Shown in pieces: positions 1-8,819 of a stretch of DNA of 64,000 nt. Position 1 is the stretch's first letter, and each line of letters starts with the position of its first letter. Source of the DNA: Roseitranquillus sp963776845 (lineage in GTDB: Bacteria; Pseudomonadota; Alphaproteobacteria; Rhodobacterales; Rhodobacteraceae); contig CAVZOJ010000002.1 in assembly GCA_963776845.1 (NCBI GenBank), positions 1,302,001 through 1,366,000 on the forward strand, in the 5' to 3' direction. Below the pieces are notes generated by a model. The model was not told the origin of the DNA, made no database searches, and was given only the letters and a program-made list of their open reading frames with translations. The translations under genes were made by a program, and so were the position numbers.

Positions 1-1
1 G

Positions 2-805
2 CGTGAAAGCTACTCCAACCGTTTCGCAACGGCGCTCGACGGCGTCGACATCGACAACCCCGGCACCGCGCTCGACCGGTCGGGCCATCCCAATCCGGTG
101 CCGCGCATCGTCGGGCCGATCCGACGCCGTCATGCCGTGGAGGTCGAGGACCTGAAGTTTCTCAAGGCGCACACGAACCGGATGGTGAAGATCACGCTTC
201 CGGGCCCGTTCACCATGAGCCAGCAGGCGCAGAACGACCACTACGCGAGCGCGGCGGAGGCCGCGATGGACTACGCACGAGCGGTTCGGGAGGAGATCGC
301 AGACCTCTTCGCCGCGGGCGCCGACGTGGTCCAGCTTGACGAGCCCTACATGCAGGCGCGTCCCGAGGCCGCCGCGGAATACGGGCTCGAGGCGCTGAAC
401 GCAGCGCTCGACGGTGCCGCTGGGACGACCGCGGTGCATATCTGCTTCGGCTATGCCGCGATCATCCACGAGCGGCCGGCGGGCTATTCGTGGCTGCCAC
501 AGATGAAGCGCTGCGCCTGCGACCAGATCTCGATCGAGACCGCGCAGTCGAACCTCGACACGTCGGTGCTGGAGGAGTTGCGCGGCAAGACCATCATCCT
601 CGGCGTCCTCGATCTTTCGGACATGGCCGTCGAAACAGCCGAGGTCATCGCAGAACGCATCAGGCGCGCGCTGCCGCACGTCGATGCGGACAAGGTCATC
701 GTCGCGCCGGACTGCGGGCTGAAGTACCTCCCCCGCGACGTCGCCTTCGGCAAGATCAAGGCGATGGCAGAGGGCGCGGCGCTGGTCAGGGCGGAGCTGA
801 GCTGA
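2..805 (+). CDS. Cobalamin-independent methionine synthase (MetE C-terminal-like) family protein, 5' truncated by window edge
   Basis: The frame is open from base 2, so the true start lies outside the window. The product resembles the C-terminal catalytic half of MetE, which transfers a methyl group to a thiol using zinc. Visible family features are GPFTMSQQ near the visible N-terminus, HICFGYA, the DQISIE/ETAQSNLD strand, ILGVLDLSD, and the C-terminal PDCGLKYLPR block, whose Cys is the usual zinc ligand. It is a single-domain protein of the archaeal/short MetE type rather than a full two-domain MetE, so the methyl donor and acceptor cannot be named. A GntR regulator starts 128 bases downstream on the same strand and may control it. 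Family assignment is secure; substrate is inferred only. Confidence 0.85.
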   Translation, partial: RESYSNRFATALDGVDIDNPGTALDRSGHPNPVPRIVGPIRRRHAVEVEDLKFLKAHTNRMVKITLPGPFTMSQQAQNDHYASAAEAAMDYARAVREEIADLFAAGADVVQLDEPYMQARPEAAAEYGLEALNAALDGAAGTTAVHICFGYAAIIHERPAGYSWLPQMKRCACDQISIETAQSNLDTSVLEELRGKTIILGVLDLSDMAVETAEVIAERIRRALPHVDADKVIVAPDCGLKYLPRDVAFGKIKAMAEGAALVRAELS

Positions 806-933
806 GGCCTGCCAAGCCCACTTGGCGAGCGCCCACGGCCCGCGCTCGCGTCAGATGTCGCTTTCGGTCTTGCCAAGTGCACAATGTCGACTGCGCGGGC
901 GGGTCGCGCGGAACCGCCGCCGAGGAGAACGCG

Positions 934-1677
934 ATGACGGCCACGCAATCGACGACACACGCGCGCCGAGCCCAGAGCGAGCTGCGCGAGCAGATCCTCA
1001 GTGGCGAATTGCCGGCCGGCACCCGCCTCTACGAGATGGCGATCGCCAGCGCGCTCGACGTCTCGCGCACGCCGGCCCGCGAGGCGATGGCGCGGCTCGT
1101 CGAGGAGGGTCTGCTCGAACGCCACCATGCCGGCGGCTTCCGCGTCCGCAGTTTCAGTATCGAGGACGTGCGCGACGCCATCGAACTGCGCGGAACGCTC
1201 GAGGGGATGGCCGCGCGCCTCGCGGCCGAGCGCCTGGATGGATCCGACGCCCTCGGACCCTTGAGCCGGACGGTCGAAGAGCTCGACAGATGCTTCGGCG
1301 ACGGCATCGGCGACGTCGATTTCGCCACCTACTCCGAAGCCAATGCGGCGTTCCACACGCAACTGGCGGAATTGTCGCGCAGCACGATCATCCAACAGGA
1401 GCTCGAGCGCGTCACGTCATTGCCGTTCGCCTCGCCCACCGCCTTCGTCGGCGCCGCCGGCAACGCCTCGCAGTTCCTGCGCTCTCTATACACCGCGCAG
1501 GAGCAGCATCGGGAGATCCTTGCCGCGATCGCCGCGCGGGAGGGAATGCGGGCGGAGATGCTGGCCCGCGAGCATGCCCGAGCGGCGCGGCGAAACCTCG
1601 ACGGTGCGCTCGCCGATCGGGCGTCGCATGGGGACGTGCCCGGCATGGCGCTCATCGTCAGCAAGGCGCCGGGGTAG
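934..1677 (+). CDS. GntR family (FadR/FCD subfamily) transcriptional regulator
   Basis: Predicted 247-residue DNA-binding repressor. The N-terminal winged helix (about residues 10-75) includes LREQILSGELPAGTRLYE and the recognition region VSRTPAREAMARLVEEGLL, typical of GntR. The C-terminal half (about 85-225) is an alpha-helical FCD ligand domain with conserved acidic and His positions (DVDFATYSEANAAFH, EQHREILAAI). The ATG at 934 was chosen because GAGGAG lies 7 bases upstream and the HTH begins right after it; the frame is open further upstream but that part lies inside the preceding gene. It follows the MetE-like gene and could regulate it or itself. The ligand is unknown. Confidence 0.88.
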   Translation: MTATQSTTHARRAQSELREQILSGELPAGTRLYEMAIASALDVSRTPAREAMARLVEEGLLERHHAGGFRVRSFSIEDVRDAIELRGTLEGMAARLAAERLDGSDALGPLSRTVEELDRCFGDGIGDVDFATYSEANAAFHTQLAELSRSTIIQQELERVTSLPFASPTAFVGAAGNASQFLRSLYTAQEQHREILAAIAAREGMRAEMLAREHARAARRNLDGALADRASHGDVPGMALIVSKAPG

Positions 1678-1694
1678 TTCCGGCGCGACGGCAG

Positions 1695-2252
1695 TCACCG
1701 TCGGTACGGCGGCCACATGCGCCCGAAGACGCCGTCGCGCTTGAGGAGAGCATGCTGAAGCGCGGCGCCGATATGCAGCAGGATGAAGGCGATGATCACG
1801 AATCGCGTGGTCAGGTGGATCCACTGCGCCGTGTCCTCGAGCCTCTCCGACTTGGGAATGAAGGTCGGCACGCCGATCGCGTCAAGCGCCTCGACCGGGA
1901 AACCGCCTGCCCTGACGCGCACGTAGCCGGAGACCGCCATGACGAGCAGGAGGAGATAGAGCGCGCCGTGGCTGATCGCTGCCGCACGTCGCTGCCAGTC
2001 GGGCACCGTTGCCGGCAACGGCGGCGGCTGCGAGGTCAGGCGAATGGCGAGGCGCAGCAGGACGATGAGCAGGATCAGGACGCCCACGTTCTTGTGGAAG
2101 ATGAAGAGCGCATCTTGCACGGGGCGCGAGAGCCCCTCCTGCACCATGATGACACCTGCGGGAATCGTCGCGAGGACGAGCAGAGCCGTCACCCAGTGCA
2201 GCAAGCGGACGGTCGTGGCGTGGCCACGCTGCACGGAAGAGCTTTCGGTCAT
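1695..2252 (-). CDS. Cytochrome b561 family protein
   Basis: A 185-residue integral membrane protein with four predicted helices and the two-histidine-pair pattern of bacterial b561/YceJ-type di-heme cytochromes: LLHW in helix 1, FHKNVG in helix 2, SHGALY in helix 3 and LLHIGAALQH in helix 4. These proteins pass electrons between quinol and periplasmic acceptors. The start at 2252 is supported by an AAGGAGG ribosome-binding site 5-6 bases upstream; a longer open frame to 2321 has no such site. The end GVFGRMWPPYRR is the usual family C-terminus. It converges on the GntR gene with 17 bases between the stops. Confidence 0.88.
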   Translation of the reverse strand: MTESSSVQRGHATTVRLLHWVTALLVLATIPAGVIMVQEGLSRPVQDALFIFHKNVGVLILLIVLLRLAIRLTSQPPPLPATVPDWQRRAAAISHGALYLLLLVMAVSGYVRVRAGGFPVEALDAIGVPTFIPKSERLEDTAQWIHLTTRFVIIAFILLHIGAALQHALLKRDGVFGRMWPPYRR

Positions 2253-2346
2253 CGGCAAGCCTCCTTTCTTGCGTAGATAGCGCGTCGCGTGCGTCATGCT
2301 GTATCCTTCATCTTGACGCACGCGGCGCGCAAACTAGCTGAGGCGA

Positions 2347-3099
2347 ATGTCAGATCACCTTCTTAGTGTTCCGGGACGGACCAGCCGCGTGCGGCGCCTC
2401 TCCGACAGGATGGGTGCGCCCTATCCTGGCGCGCTGCTCGCCGCGTTCTTCGGCGCGACGATCGTTGCGAGCCTGGGTCCCGCCTTTGCAGGCCTGGGCG
2501 CGGTGATGACGGCGCTCGCGCTCTATTGCGCGGGCGCCGCCGTCGCGCTGGCCGCCCTGCCGCGTTCTATCCGCATCCCGAGTTCGGGCCCGCGAATGTG
2601 GTCACGCTGGTGCGCCTCTCGCCTCAGCGCGGTGCTCGTCGCTGCGGTCCTCGACGCGCCGCTGTCAATCCCATGGTCGATTCCGGCGCTCGCAGCCCTC
2701 TGCCTCGCGCTCGACGGGGTCGACGGCTGGCTGGCGCGGCGGAGCGGCCTGACATCGCGCTTCGGGGCGCGGTTCGACATGGAGGTCGACTGCCTCTTCG
2801 CGCTCGCCCTGGCGCTTCTTGTCTTCGAGAGCGGCAAGGTCGGCGGCTGGGTCCTTGGTCTCGGCTTGGTCCGCTATGTCTTCTGGGCGGCGTCCTTCGT
2901 GGCGCCGTGGCTCGCGGCACCGCTGCCCGAGCGCCGGTCGCGGAAGGTCATCTGCGTCGCGCAGATCGCCACCCTGATCGCCCTTGTCACGCCGCTGATC
3001 CAGCCACCGTTGGCGTCGCCCCTCGCGGCCGCGGTGCTGGCTTGCGTCGTCTGGTCCTTCCTGGTCGACGTCGCATACCTGTGGCGCGCACGCCGGTGA
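2347..3099 (+). CDS. CDP-alcohol phosphatidyltransferase family membrane protein (contains a locally shifted segment)
   Basis: A 250-residue polytopic protein that would join a CDP-activated alcohol or diacylglycerol with a second alcohol. The complete catalytic signature is present: D123, D126-G127, A130-R131, G140, D144 and D148. Residues about 74-91 do not look like the family. The +2 reading frame over the same bases gives YPHPEFGPANVVTLVRL, which is the conserved helix expected just there, so two compensating one-base indels near 2565-2575 and 2620-2630 are likely. The downstream hydrolase gene starts inside the last codons (GTGA overlap), so the two are translationally coupled and presumably act on the same lipid or envelope substrate. 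Confidence 0.85.
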   Translation: MSDHLLSVPGRTSRVRRLSDRMGAPYPGALLAAFFGATIVASLGPAFAGLGAVMTALALYCAGAAVALAALPRSIRIPSSGPRMWSRWCASRLSAVLVAAVLDAPLSIPWSIPALAALCLALDGVDGWLARRSGLTSRFGARFDMEVDCLFALALALLVFESGKVGGWVLGLGLVRYVFWAASFVAPWLAAPLPERRSRKVICVAQIATLIALVTPLIQPPLASPLAAAVLACVVWSFLVDVAYLWRARR

Positions 3100-4742
3100 C
3101 CGAGGCGGCGGTGGACGCGCCCCGGCCGGCCATCGCGATCCGCTCGCTGGGGCTCGCGCTCGGGGCGCTGATCCTCCACCTCGCCCTCGTACAGCCGAAC
3201 CATCCGGCGGCCCTCACCTGGCAGGCGCTCCGGCTCTTTCCGCTGGAGCTGCCGGCGATCCTGCTCGCCCTTGCGGCGCTGCCGCCGGGACGGCGCGTCA
3301 CTGCGGTCGTCCGGCTGATCATCGTCGCCCTCCTCACTGCGGCCGTGGTCCTGAAGCTCGCGGACTTTGCGACGTACACCGCGCTGCGGCGGGCATTCCA
3401 CCCACTGCTGGACCTGCATCTGCTTGTCTCGGCCTGGCATCTCGGCAGCGGCGCGATCGGGGTCGCACTGATGAGCTTGGCGCTCGTCGCGGCGCTCTGC
3501 CTCATGGTCGCCGTCGCGGCGCTTCTGTGGTGGGCTACAGGGCGCTGGGCGGCAATCGATCTCTCGCCAGCAACGCGGGCGATCGCCGGCTCTCTGGCCT
3601 GCATGGCCACGCTGGTCGTCGTCGCGGAGGTCGGCGAGCATCTCGGGCGCTGGTCCCTTCCGGTCGAGCCACCGGGCGTGGCCTTCACCACGCGTCTCGG
3701 CGTCGAGCGTGTGCGCGAGTATGGCGAGGCCGCCGCCGATCTGCGCGCCTTCAGAACCGAGGCGGCAACTGATCCATGGGCCGACGCCGCTCCAATCCTC
3801 GACCGGATCGATCGAGACGTCCTGGTCGTGTTCGTCGAAAGCTACGGAGCGGCCAGCCTGACCAATCCGCTCTACGCCGCGACCCACCGCGAGACACTGG
3901 CGGAGATGGAGCGCGATCTTGCTTCCCGGGGCCTCGTGATGCTCTCCGCGTGGCTCGAGGCGCCAACCTTCGGCGGACAGAGCTGGCTCAGCCACGCGAC
4001 GTTCGCTTCCGGCCTCCGCGTCGACAACCAGCGCAGTTATGGGGCGTACCTCGCCAGTCCCCGCCGGGGCCTCTTCCATCTGGCGCAGCGCGCGGGATTC
4101 CGCACAGCCGCCGTGATGCCGGCCATCACGATGGACTGGCCGGAAGCCGAGCTGATGGGCTTTGATACCGTCTTGCCGGCGGCGGAGCTCGGCTATCGTG
4201 GGCAGCCATTCAACTGGGTGACGATGCCGGACCAGTTCACCCTCGCGGCGCTGGACCGTCTGCTGCCGCTTGGCGAGGAGCCGCCGCTCTTCGCCCAAGT
4301 CGCGCTCGTCTCGTCGCACGCGCCGTGGGTTCCGGTGCCCGAGGTCATCCCATGGGACGCCGTGGGCGACGGCACCGTCTTCGACGATTGGGCGACATCG
4401 GGGGACCCGCCGGAGGTCGTCTGGCGCGATCGCGACCGCATCCGCGCGGAGTACCGCAAGGCCATCGACTACAGCCTCCAAACCGTCGGGGCCTATGCCC
4501 AACTGCATGCCGACGAGCCGCCACTCATGATCGTGCTCGGCGACCACCCTCCCGCGCGCACGGTCGCGCAGGACGAAAGCGACGCGGTGCCGATCCACCT
4601 GATCGGCCCGCCGGCTCTCGCGGACCTCATCGAAGATTGGGGCTGGACGCCCGGACTCGTGCCAGACGCTCAGGCGCCTCTCTGGCCGATGGACGCCTTT
4701 CGCGACCGCTTCCTCACCGCGTTCAGCTCCGGCCGGCCGTAG
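3096..4742 (+). CDS. Membrane-anchored sulfatase / alkaline-phosphatase superfamily protein
   Basis: A 548-residue protein with about four transmembrane helices in the first 180 residues, followed by a periplasmic hydrolase or phosphotransferase domain of the LTA-synthase/sulfatase type. Metal-site signatures are VLVVFVESYG, the FGGQSWLSHATF segment and LGDHPPA near the C-terminus. GTG at 3096 was chosen because it forms a GTGA overlap with the stop of the phosphatidyltransferase gene; an in-frame GTG at 3081 is also possible. Pairing of the two genes suggests lipid head-group or envelope-polymer modification; the precise substrate is not visible in the sequence. Confidence 0.82.
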   Translation: MTEAAVDAPRPAIAIRSLGLALGALILHLALVQPNHPAALTWQALRLFPLELPAILLALAALPPGRRVTAVVRLIIVALLTAAVVLKLADFATYTALRRAFHPLLDLHLLVSAWHLGSGAIGVALMSLALVAALCLMVAVAALLWWATGRWAAIDLSPATRAIAGSLACMATLVVVAEVGEHLGRWSLPVEPPGVAFTTRLGVERVREYGEAAADLRAFRTEAATDPWADAAPILDRIDRDVLVVFVESYGAASLTNPLYAATHRETLAEMERDLASRGLVMLSAWLEAPTFGGQSWLSHATFASGLRVDNQRSYGAYLASPRRGLFHLAQRAGFRTAAVMPAITMDWPEAELMGFDTVLPAAELGYRGQPFNWVTMPDQFTLAALDRLLPLGEEPPLFAQVALVSSHAPWVPVPEVIPWDAVGDGTVFDDWATSGDPPEVVWRDRDRIRAEYRKAIDYSLQTVGAYAQLHADEPPLMIVLGDHPPARTVAQDESDAVPIHLIGPPALADLIEDWGWTPGLVPDAQAPLWPMDAFRDRFLTAFSSGRP

Positions 4743-4844
4743 ACCGTTCGCGGAACATCCGGCGCCACGGTCGGTTTCAACGGTTGAAGATCACGCGACC
4801 GACAGGCGGCGCGCGCGGTTCGGCGATGGCAGAACAGGGGCACG

Positions 4845-7313
4845 ATGGACGAGAAACCGACGATCCTGATCACCGGAGCCGGGGGCAACATCGGCTCCGA
4901 ACTCGCTCAACGGCTGAGCGACCGTTTCCGGGTCATCGGGTTCGACCTCGAAGCACCGGAAGGCCGCGATGACCTGATCGAATGCGACCTGACCGACGAC
5001 GCCTCCGTCGAACTCGCGTTCCGCAAGGTCCGGGACCGCGTCGGCGACGAGATCGCCGCAGTCGTCCACCTCGCGGCCTATTTCGACTTCTCCGGCAAGA
5101 AGAAGCCGATGTACCAGGCGGTGAACGTCGAAGGCACGCGCCGCCTGATGCGGGCGCTGCAGACCTTCCGGGTGGGCAGATTCGTCTATTCAGGCACCAT
5201 GCTGGTCCACGAGGCCGGTGATCCCGGCGAGCGGATCGAGGAGGGGACGCCGCTCGACCCGGGCTGGGCCTATCCGGAGTCGAAGGCGGAGACTGAAACC
5301 GTGATCCGCGATGAGGCGAAGAATATTCCCTTCGTCCTCCTCCATCTGGCGGGCCTTTACGATGACGAGACCGCGGTGCCGACCCTCTCGCATCAGATCG
5401 CGCGGATCTGGGAGCGGGACATGAAGGCGCATGTCTATTCCGGCAATCTGCAGGCAGGTCAGTCCTTCATCCACCTCGAGGATATGCTCGACCTCTTCGT
5501 CCGCGTGGTCGAGCGCCGCGACGATCTGCCGAAGGACGCCGTGATCCTCGCCGGAGAGCCCGAGGCGATGAGCTATCAGGCGCTGCAGGACGAGATCGGC
5601 CGCCTGGTCCACGGCGAGAAGACGTGGGAGACGATCTCGCTGCCGGCGCCGTTCGCCAAGGCAGGCGCAGCGGTCCAGGCATCGGCCGAGCCGGTCATTC
5701 CCGATGCCTACGACGAAGGCGAGAAGCCGTTCATCCGTCCGTTCATGATGGACCTCGCCTCCGACCACTACGCGCTCGACATTGGGCGGGCACGGGAGTT
5801 GCTGGACTGGCAGCCGAAACACCGGATCAAGGACGGGCTGAAGTCGATCATCAGCGCGCTGAAGGATGATCCCCTCGCCTGGTACGAGAAGAACGGCATC
5901 ACCCCGCCCGTCTGGCTGCGGTCGGCGGATGAACGCGTCGACGACCCCGAAGAACTGCGCAAGACGCACGAGGCCGCCTACCGTGCGGAGCACCGATCGA
6001 GCCTCTGGGCGCACTGGGCGAACGCAGGGTTCGGCATCTGGCTGATGTGTGCGCCGCCGCTTTTGGGCTACGACGATCCTTGGATGATCCTGTCGTCGGT
6101 GCTGTCTGGCGCAGCGCTGCTGGCACTCGGGCTTGCATCGCTCTCGTGGCGGCTCCCCTGGGCGCGCGCGGGCTGCGCCGTCATCGGCGTCTGGGTGATG
6201 TTCGCGCCGCTCGTGACCTGGACCGACAACACCGGCGCCTACCTCGAAGGTACGTTGGTGGGCATGCTCGTCACGGCCTTCGCCGTCGCCACGCGGCCCT
6301 CCATCGGCGTCTCTCCCGTGGCCGCGCGCACCGGGCCCACGATTCCCAAAGGGTGGGATTATTCGCCGTCGGACTGGTTCCAGCGGCTGCCGGTCATCAT
6401 CCTCGCCATCGTTGGGCTGCTGATCTCCCGCTATCTCACGGCGTACCAGCTCGAGACCATCCCCGGCGTCTGGGAGCCCTTCTTCGGCCCCTCGCCGGGC
6501 GCCGCGCCCGGCCAGAACGGGACCGAAGCGATCATCACCTCATCCGTCTCCGAAGCCTGGCCGGTTCCCGACGCCGGCGTCGGAGCGCTGACCTACGCCC
6601 TCGAGATCGTCGTGGGGTTGATCGGATCCTCCCGGCGCTGGCGGACGATGCCCTGGCTCGTGATGCTCTTCGGGATCATGATCGTGCCGCTGGGCGCCAT
6701 CTCGATCTTCTTCATCGTGATCCAGCCGATCGTCATCGGGACCTACTGCACGCTCTGCCTCATTGCCGCGGCGGCAATGCTCTGGCAGATCCCCTTCTCG
6801 CTCGACGAGCTGGTGGCGACCTACCAGTTCCTGCGGCGCCGGCATCGCGCCGGTCGCCCGTGGCTCAAGGTCTTCTTCATCGGCGATACCGACGAGGGGC
6901 CGGACGACTTCCGTCGCGACGACTTCGAGCGGAGCCCGCGGGTGATACTGGGAGAGATGCTCGGCGGTGGCATGACGCTCCCCTGGTCGCTGGCCGCATC
7001 GATGGGGGTTGGCGTTCTTCTGATGCTCTCGCCGCTCTTCTTCGGATGGGACAGCGGCGTGGCGGCGACCAACCACATCTTGGGGGCACTCGTGCTGACC
7101 GTGTCGGTGGCGGTTCTGGCGCCTGTCGCGCGGCTTGGTCGCTTCCTCAACGCCCTGATGGGCGTGATCCTGCTCTTCGCGCCGCTGGTCTCCGGGGCGG
7201 CACTCCTTCCGCTGGTCTTCTGCGTGGTGTGTGGTCTGGCGCTGATCGCGCTCTCGATCCCGCGCGGCTCTGTCGGCGGAAGCTACGGCGACTGGGACCG
7301 CTTCGTCCGCTGA
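4845..7313 (+). CDS. NAD-dependent epimerase/dehydratase fused to SPW-repeat and VKOR-like membrane domains
   Basis: An 822-residue multidomain protein. Residues 1-340 are a short-chain extended epimerase: GAGGNIG at 11-17 binds NAD(P), and Y143-x3-K147 is the catalytic pair. Residues 385-480 form an SPW-repeat membrane unit (HWANAGFGIWLMCAP). Residues 510-680 resemble vitamin K epoxide reductase, with TSSVSEAWPVPDAGVGALTY and a C635-x2-C638 redox pair in a membrane helix; the paired loop cysteines of classical VKOR are absent. Residues 720-805 form a second SPW-like unit. It starts at an ATG with GGGGCACG just upstream, 102 bases after the hydrolase gene. An oxidoreductase acting on a membrane-linked substrate is a plausible inference. 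Confidence 0.85.
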   Translation: MDEKPTILITGAGGNIGSELAQRLSDRFRVIGFDLEAPEGRDDLIECDLTDDASVELAFRKVRDRVGDEIAAVVHLAAYFDFSGKKKPMYQAVNVEGTRRLMRALQTFRVGRFVYSGTMLVHEAGDPGERIEEGTPLDPGWAYPESKAETETVIRDEAKNIPFVLLHLAGLYDDETAVPTLSHQIARIWERDMKAHVYSGNLQAGQSFIHLEDMLDLFVRVVERRDDLPKDAVILAGEPEAMSYQALQDEIGRLVHGEKTWETISLPAPFAKAGAAVQASAEPVIPDAYDEGEKPFIRPFMMDLASDHYALDIGRARELLDWQPKHRIKDGLKSIISALKDDPLAWYEKNGITPPVWLRSADERVDDPEELRKTHEAAYRAEHRSSLWAHWANAGFGIWLMCAPPLLGYDDPWMILSSVLSGAALLALGLASLSWRLPWARAGCAVIGVWVMFAPLVTWTDNTGAYLEGTLVGMLVTAFAVATRPSIGVSPVAARTGPTIPKGWDYSPSDWFQRLPVIILAIVGLLISRYLTAYQLETIPGVWEPFFGPSPGAAPGQNGTEAIITSSVSEAWPVPDAGVGALTYALEIVVGLIGSSRRWRTMPWLVMLFGIMIVPLGAISIFFIVIQPIVIGTYCTLCLIAAAAMLWQIPFSLDELVATYQFLRRRHRAGRPWLKVFFIGDTDEGPDDFRRDDFERSPRVILGEMLGGGMTLPWSLAASMGVGVLLMLSPLFFGWDSGVAATNHILGALVLTVSVAVLAPVARLGRFLNALMGVILLFAPLVSGAALLPLVFCVVCGLALIALSIPRGSVGGSYGDWDRFVR

Positions 7314-7322
7314 TATGGAGTG

Positions 7323-7817
7323 CTACTCGGGCGTGCAGTACTCGGGGAGCACGGCGCTCCAGACAGCGCAATAGCCCGTCCATGACTCCCAGACGTCGGT
7401 TGGGCCCACGGCGTAGTCGACGGGAACCCACATGTCGCCCGACTTCTGCAGCAGCGCCCGGATCCGCGGGCCGTCAACCAGTTCGGCGGCCTCCTCGTCG
7501 CGCGTGACGATCGGGCTCTCGGCGACATTGATCTCGCCGCCCCCAGGGCGCTGCGCCGAGACCGCCGCGAAGGCGACATCGCCGGAGACGCGCAGATCCT
7601 CGACGACGAATTCCACGGGTGGCGCGAAAGCCCACGCCGCGAGCGGCCGGAGCGCGTCGAGGATGTTGGTCCGCGCCTCGCTGCCGCGCTGCGGCGTCCG
7701 ATAGTCCTGGGCGGCGGCCGAGAGGCCGCCTCCGGAGATGAGTATGATCGCCAGCGTGGCGCACGCCCACGGCCGCTGCCGAATTGTGCCATGGGAATGT
7801 CGCCTGGATCCTGTCAT
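7323..7817 (-). CDS. Secreted protein of unknown function
   Basis: A 164-residue protein with an N-terminal export signal (WACATLAIILISGGGLSAAAQ) and a short mature domain. Two cysteines near the C-terminus (GYCAVW and EYCTPE) could form a disulfide in the periplasm. The repeated WVPVDYAVG/VWESWTGYC region resembles small SH3-like or beta-rich secreted proteins, but I do not recognise the family. Its ATG overlaps the stop codon of the upstream peptidoglycan-binding hydrolase gene (TCAT on the plus strand at 7814-7817), so it is translationally coupled to it and may work with it at the cell wall. Confidence 0.7.
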   Translation of the reverse strand: MTGSRRHSHGTIRQRPWACATLAIILISGGGLSAAAQDYRTPQRGSEARTNILDALRPLAAWAFAPPVEFVVEDLRVSGDVAFAAVSAQRPGGGEINVAESPIVTRDEEAAELVDGPRIRALLQKSGDMWVPVDYAVGPTDVWESWTGYCAVWSAVLPEYCTPE

Positions 7818-8518
7818 GCTTCGTTTTCCGATCTTGCTACGTTGGCCGCTCCCGCAACCTTCTTGCCGGAAGGTTGACCAGCGGTAAGCGGCCAGCGCGC
7901 ACCAAGGAGACGGTCGCGCCCCAGCTTCATGACATTGACGGAGTTTGACTGATTCCCTCCGAGCACGTGGAGATGTGCGGAATCTTCACCGTGATAGAAG
8001 CCGACGTGGCCTTTCCAGCCGTTCTTGCTACCCCGCCAGAAGACGAGGACGGAGCCGACCTGCGGCTCGCATTCCGCCCCGAAGCTCATCCAGTTGCGTG
8101 CGCCGAGCGGGTTCGTCGGCAACGGCTCGTTCCCCAAGGTCGACCCCATGCAGTGACCGACGAACAAGCCGCACCACGGAATGTCGTCGTCCTTGTAGTC
8201 GATGTCGATCGCCTCGGCCATGTCGAGGATGACTTCGTTCGATTTCGGTCCCGCGATTTCGCGGGTTCCGATCAGGCGCATCGCTTCTTCGTACCACGGC
8301 ATGTCGTCGAAGCTGATGAGGATGCCCGGCTCGGGTTCGCCGAAGAGTGCGTCGTATGTCTTGGGGCCCACGATGCCGTCCGAGACCAGGCCGCAACTCG
8401 CCTGAAAGCGCATGATGGCCGATGTCGTCAGACGGCCACGAACGCCGTCGATCGGACCGGGGTTGAAGCCGAGCTTGAGCAAGCGGTGCTGAATCTTCTT
8501 CCAATCATCAGATGTCAT
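7814..8518 (-). CDS. Peptidoglycan-binding domain plus TIGR02594-type CHAP/amidase-like hydrolase
   Basis: A 234-residue protein. Residues 1-65 form a peptidoglycan-binding domain (LLKLGFNPGPIDGVRG, IMRFQ, VDGIVGPKT-like GIVGPKT). The rest matches TIGR02594 hydrolases: PWYEEAMRLIGTREI, the catalytic Cys in DIPWCGLFVGHC, VLVFWRG, the GHVGFYHG histidine block and LGGNQSNSVNV. The ATG at 8518 follows GGGAGAC; a longer open frame to 8611 lacks a site. With this start there is no signal peptide, which is more like a phage-type endolysin or an exported effector than a normal periplasmic amidase. It is coupled to the secreted protein gene downstream. Confidence 0.8.
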   Translation of the reverse strand: MTSDDWKKIQHRLLKLGFNPGPIDGVRGRLTTSAIMRFQASCGLVSDGIVGPKTYDALFGEPEPGILISFDDMPWYEEAMRLIGTREIAGPKSNEVILDMAEAIDIDYKDDDIPWCGLFVGHCMGSTLGNEPLPTNPLGARNWMSFGAECEPQVGSVLVFWRGSKNGWKGHVGFYHGEDSAHLHVLGGNQSNSVNVMKLGRDRLLGARWPLTAGQPSGKKVAGAANVARSENEA

Positions 8519-8819
8519 TGACGTGTCTCCCAAAAATTTGAATTGAAGAACAGGATGACTCGCACTCAACCAGATCGTGCCACGCCGGGCGAACGCAGGC
8601 TGCTGGGCCACCGGCGACGCCGCGGGCTGGCCGTTGGCGCTGGGCTAAATTGATCCCCCCGCAAGTTGCCTCGACGGCAGCCGTTGCTGGCGGCATCTCT
8701 CCCCTCCCGTGAGATGCAATCTCCGCAACAGTGCGCAGGGCATGCTCCAGAGTCGAGACTGAAGGCGATTGCGCTGCCTGCGCATCGACCCGGTTAACCC
8801 TAACCCGCGTCGAATGCGA
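8519..8819. other. Intergenic stretch, no gene recognised
   Basis: About 300 bases between the start of the peptidoglycan-hydrolase gene and the end of a cytochrome c gene. Only short open frames without family character are present. The part next to 8519 must hold the promoter and ribosome-binding site for the leftward hydrolase gene. Confidence 0.5.

Noticed and set aside
2874..4598. Open frame of 574 codons on the minus strand opposite the sulfatase-like gene
   Set aside because: Composition is rich in Arg, Asp and Gln without domain pattern; the plus-strand gene has clear motifs and a coupled start.
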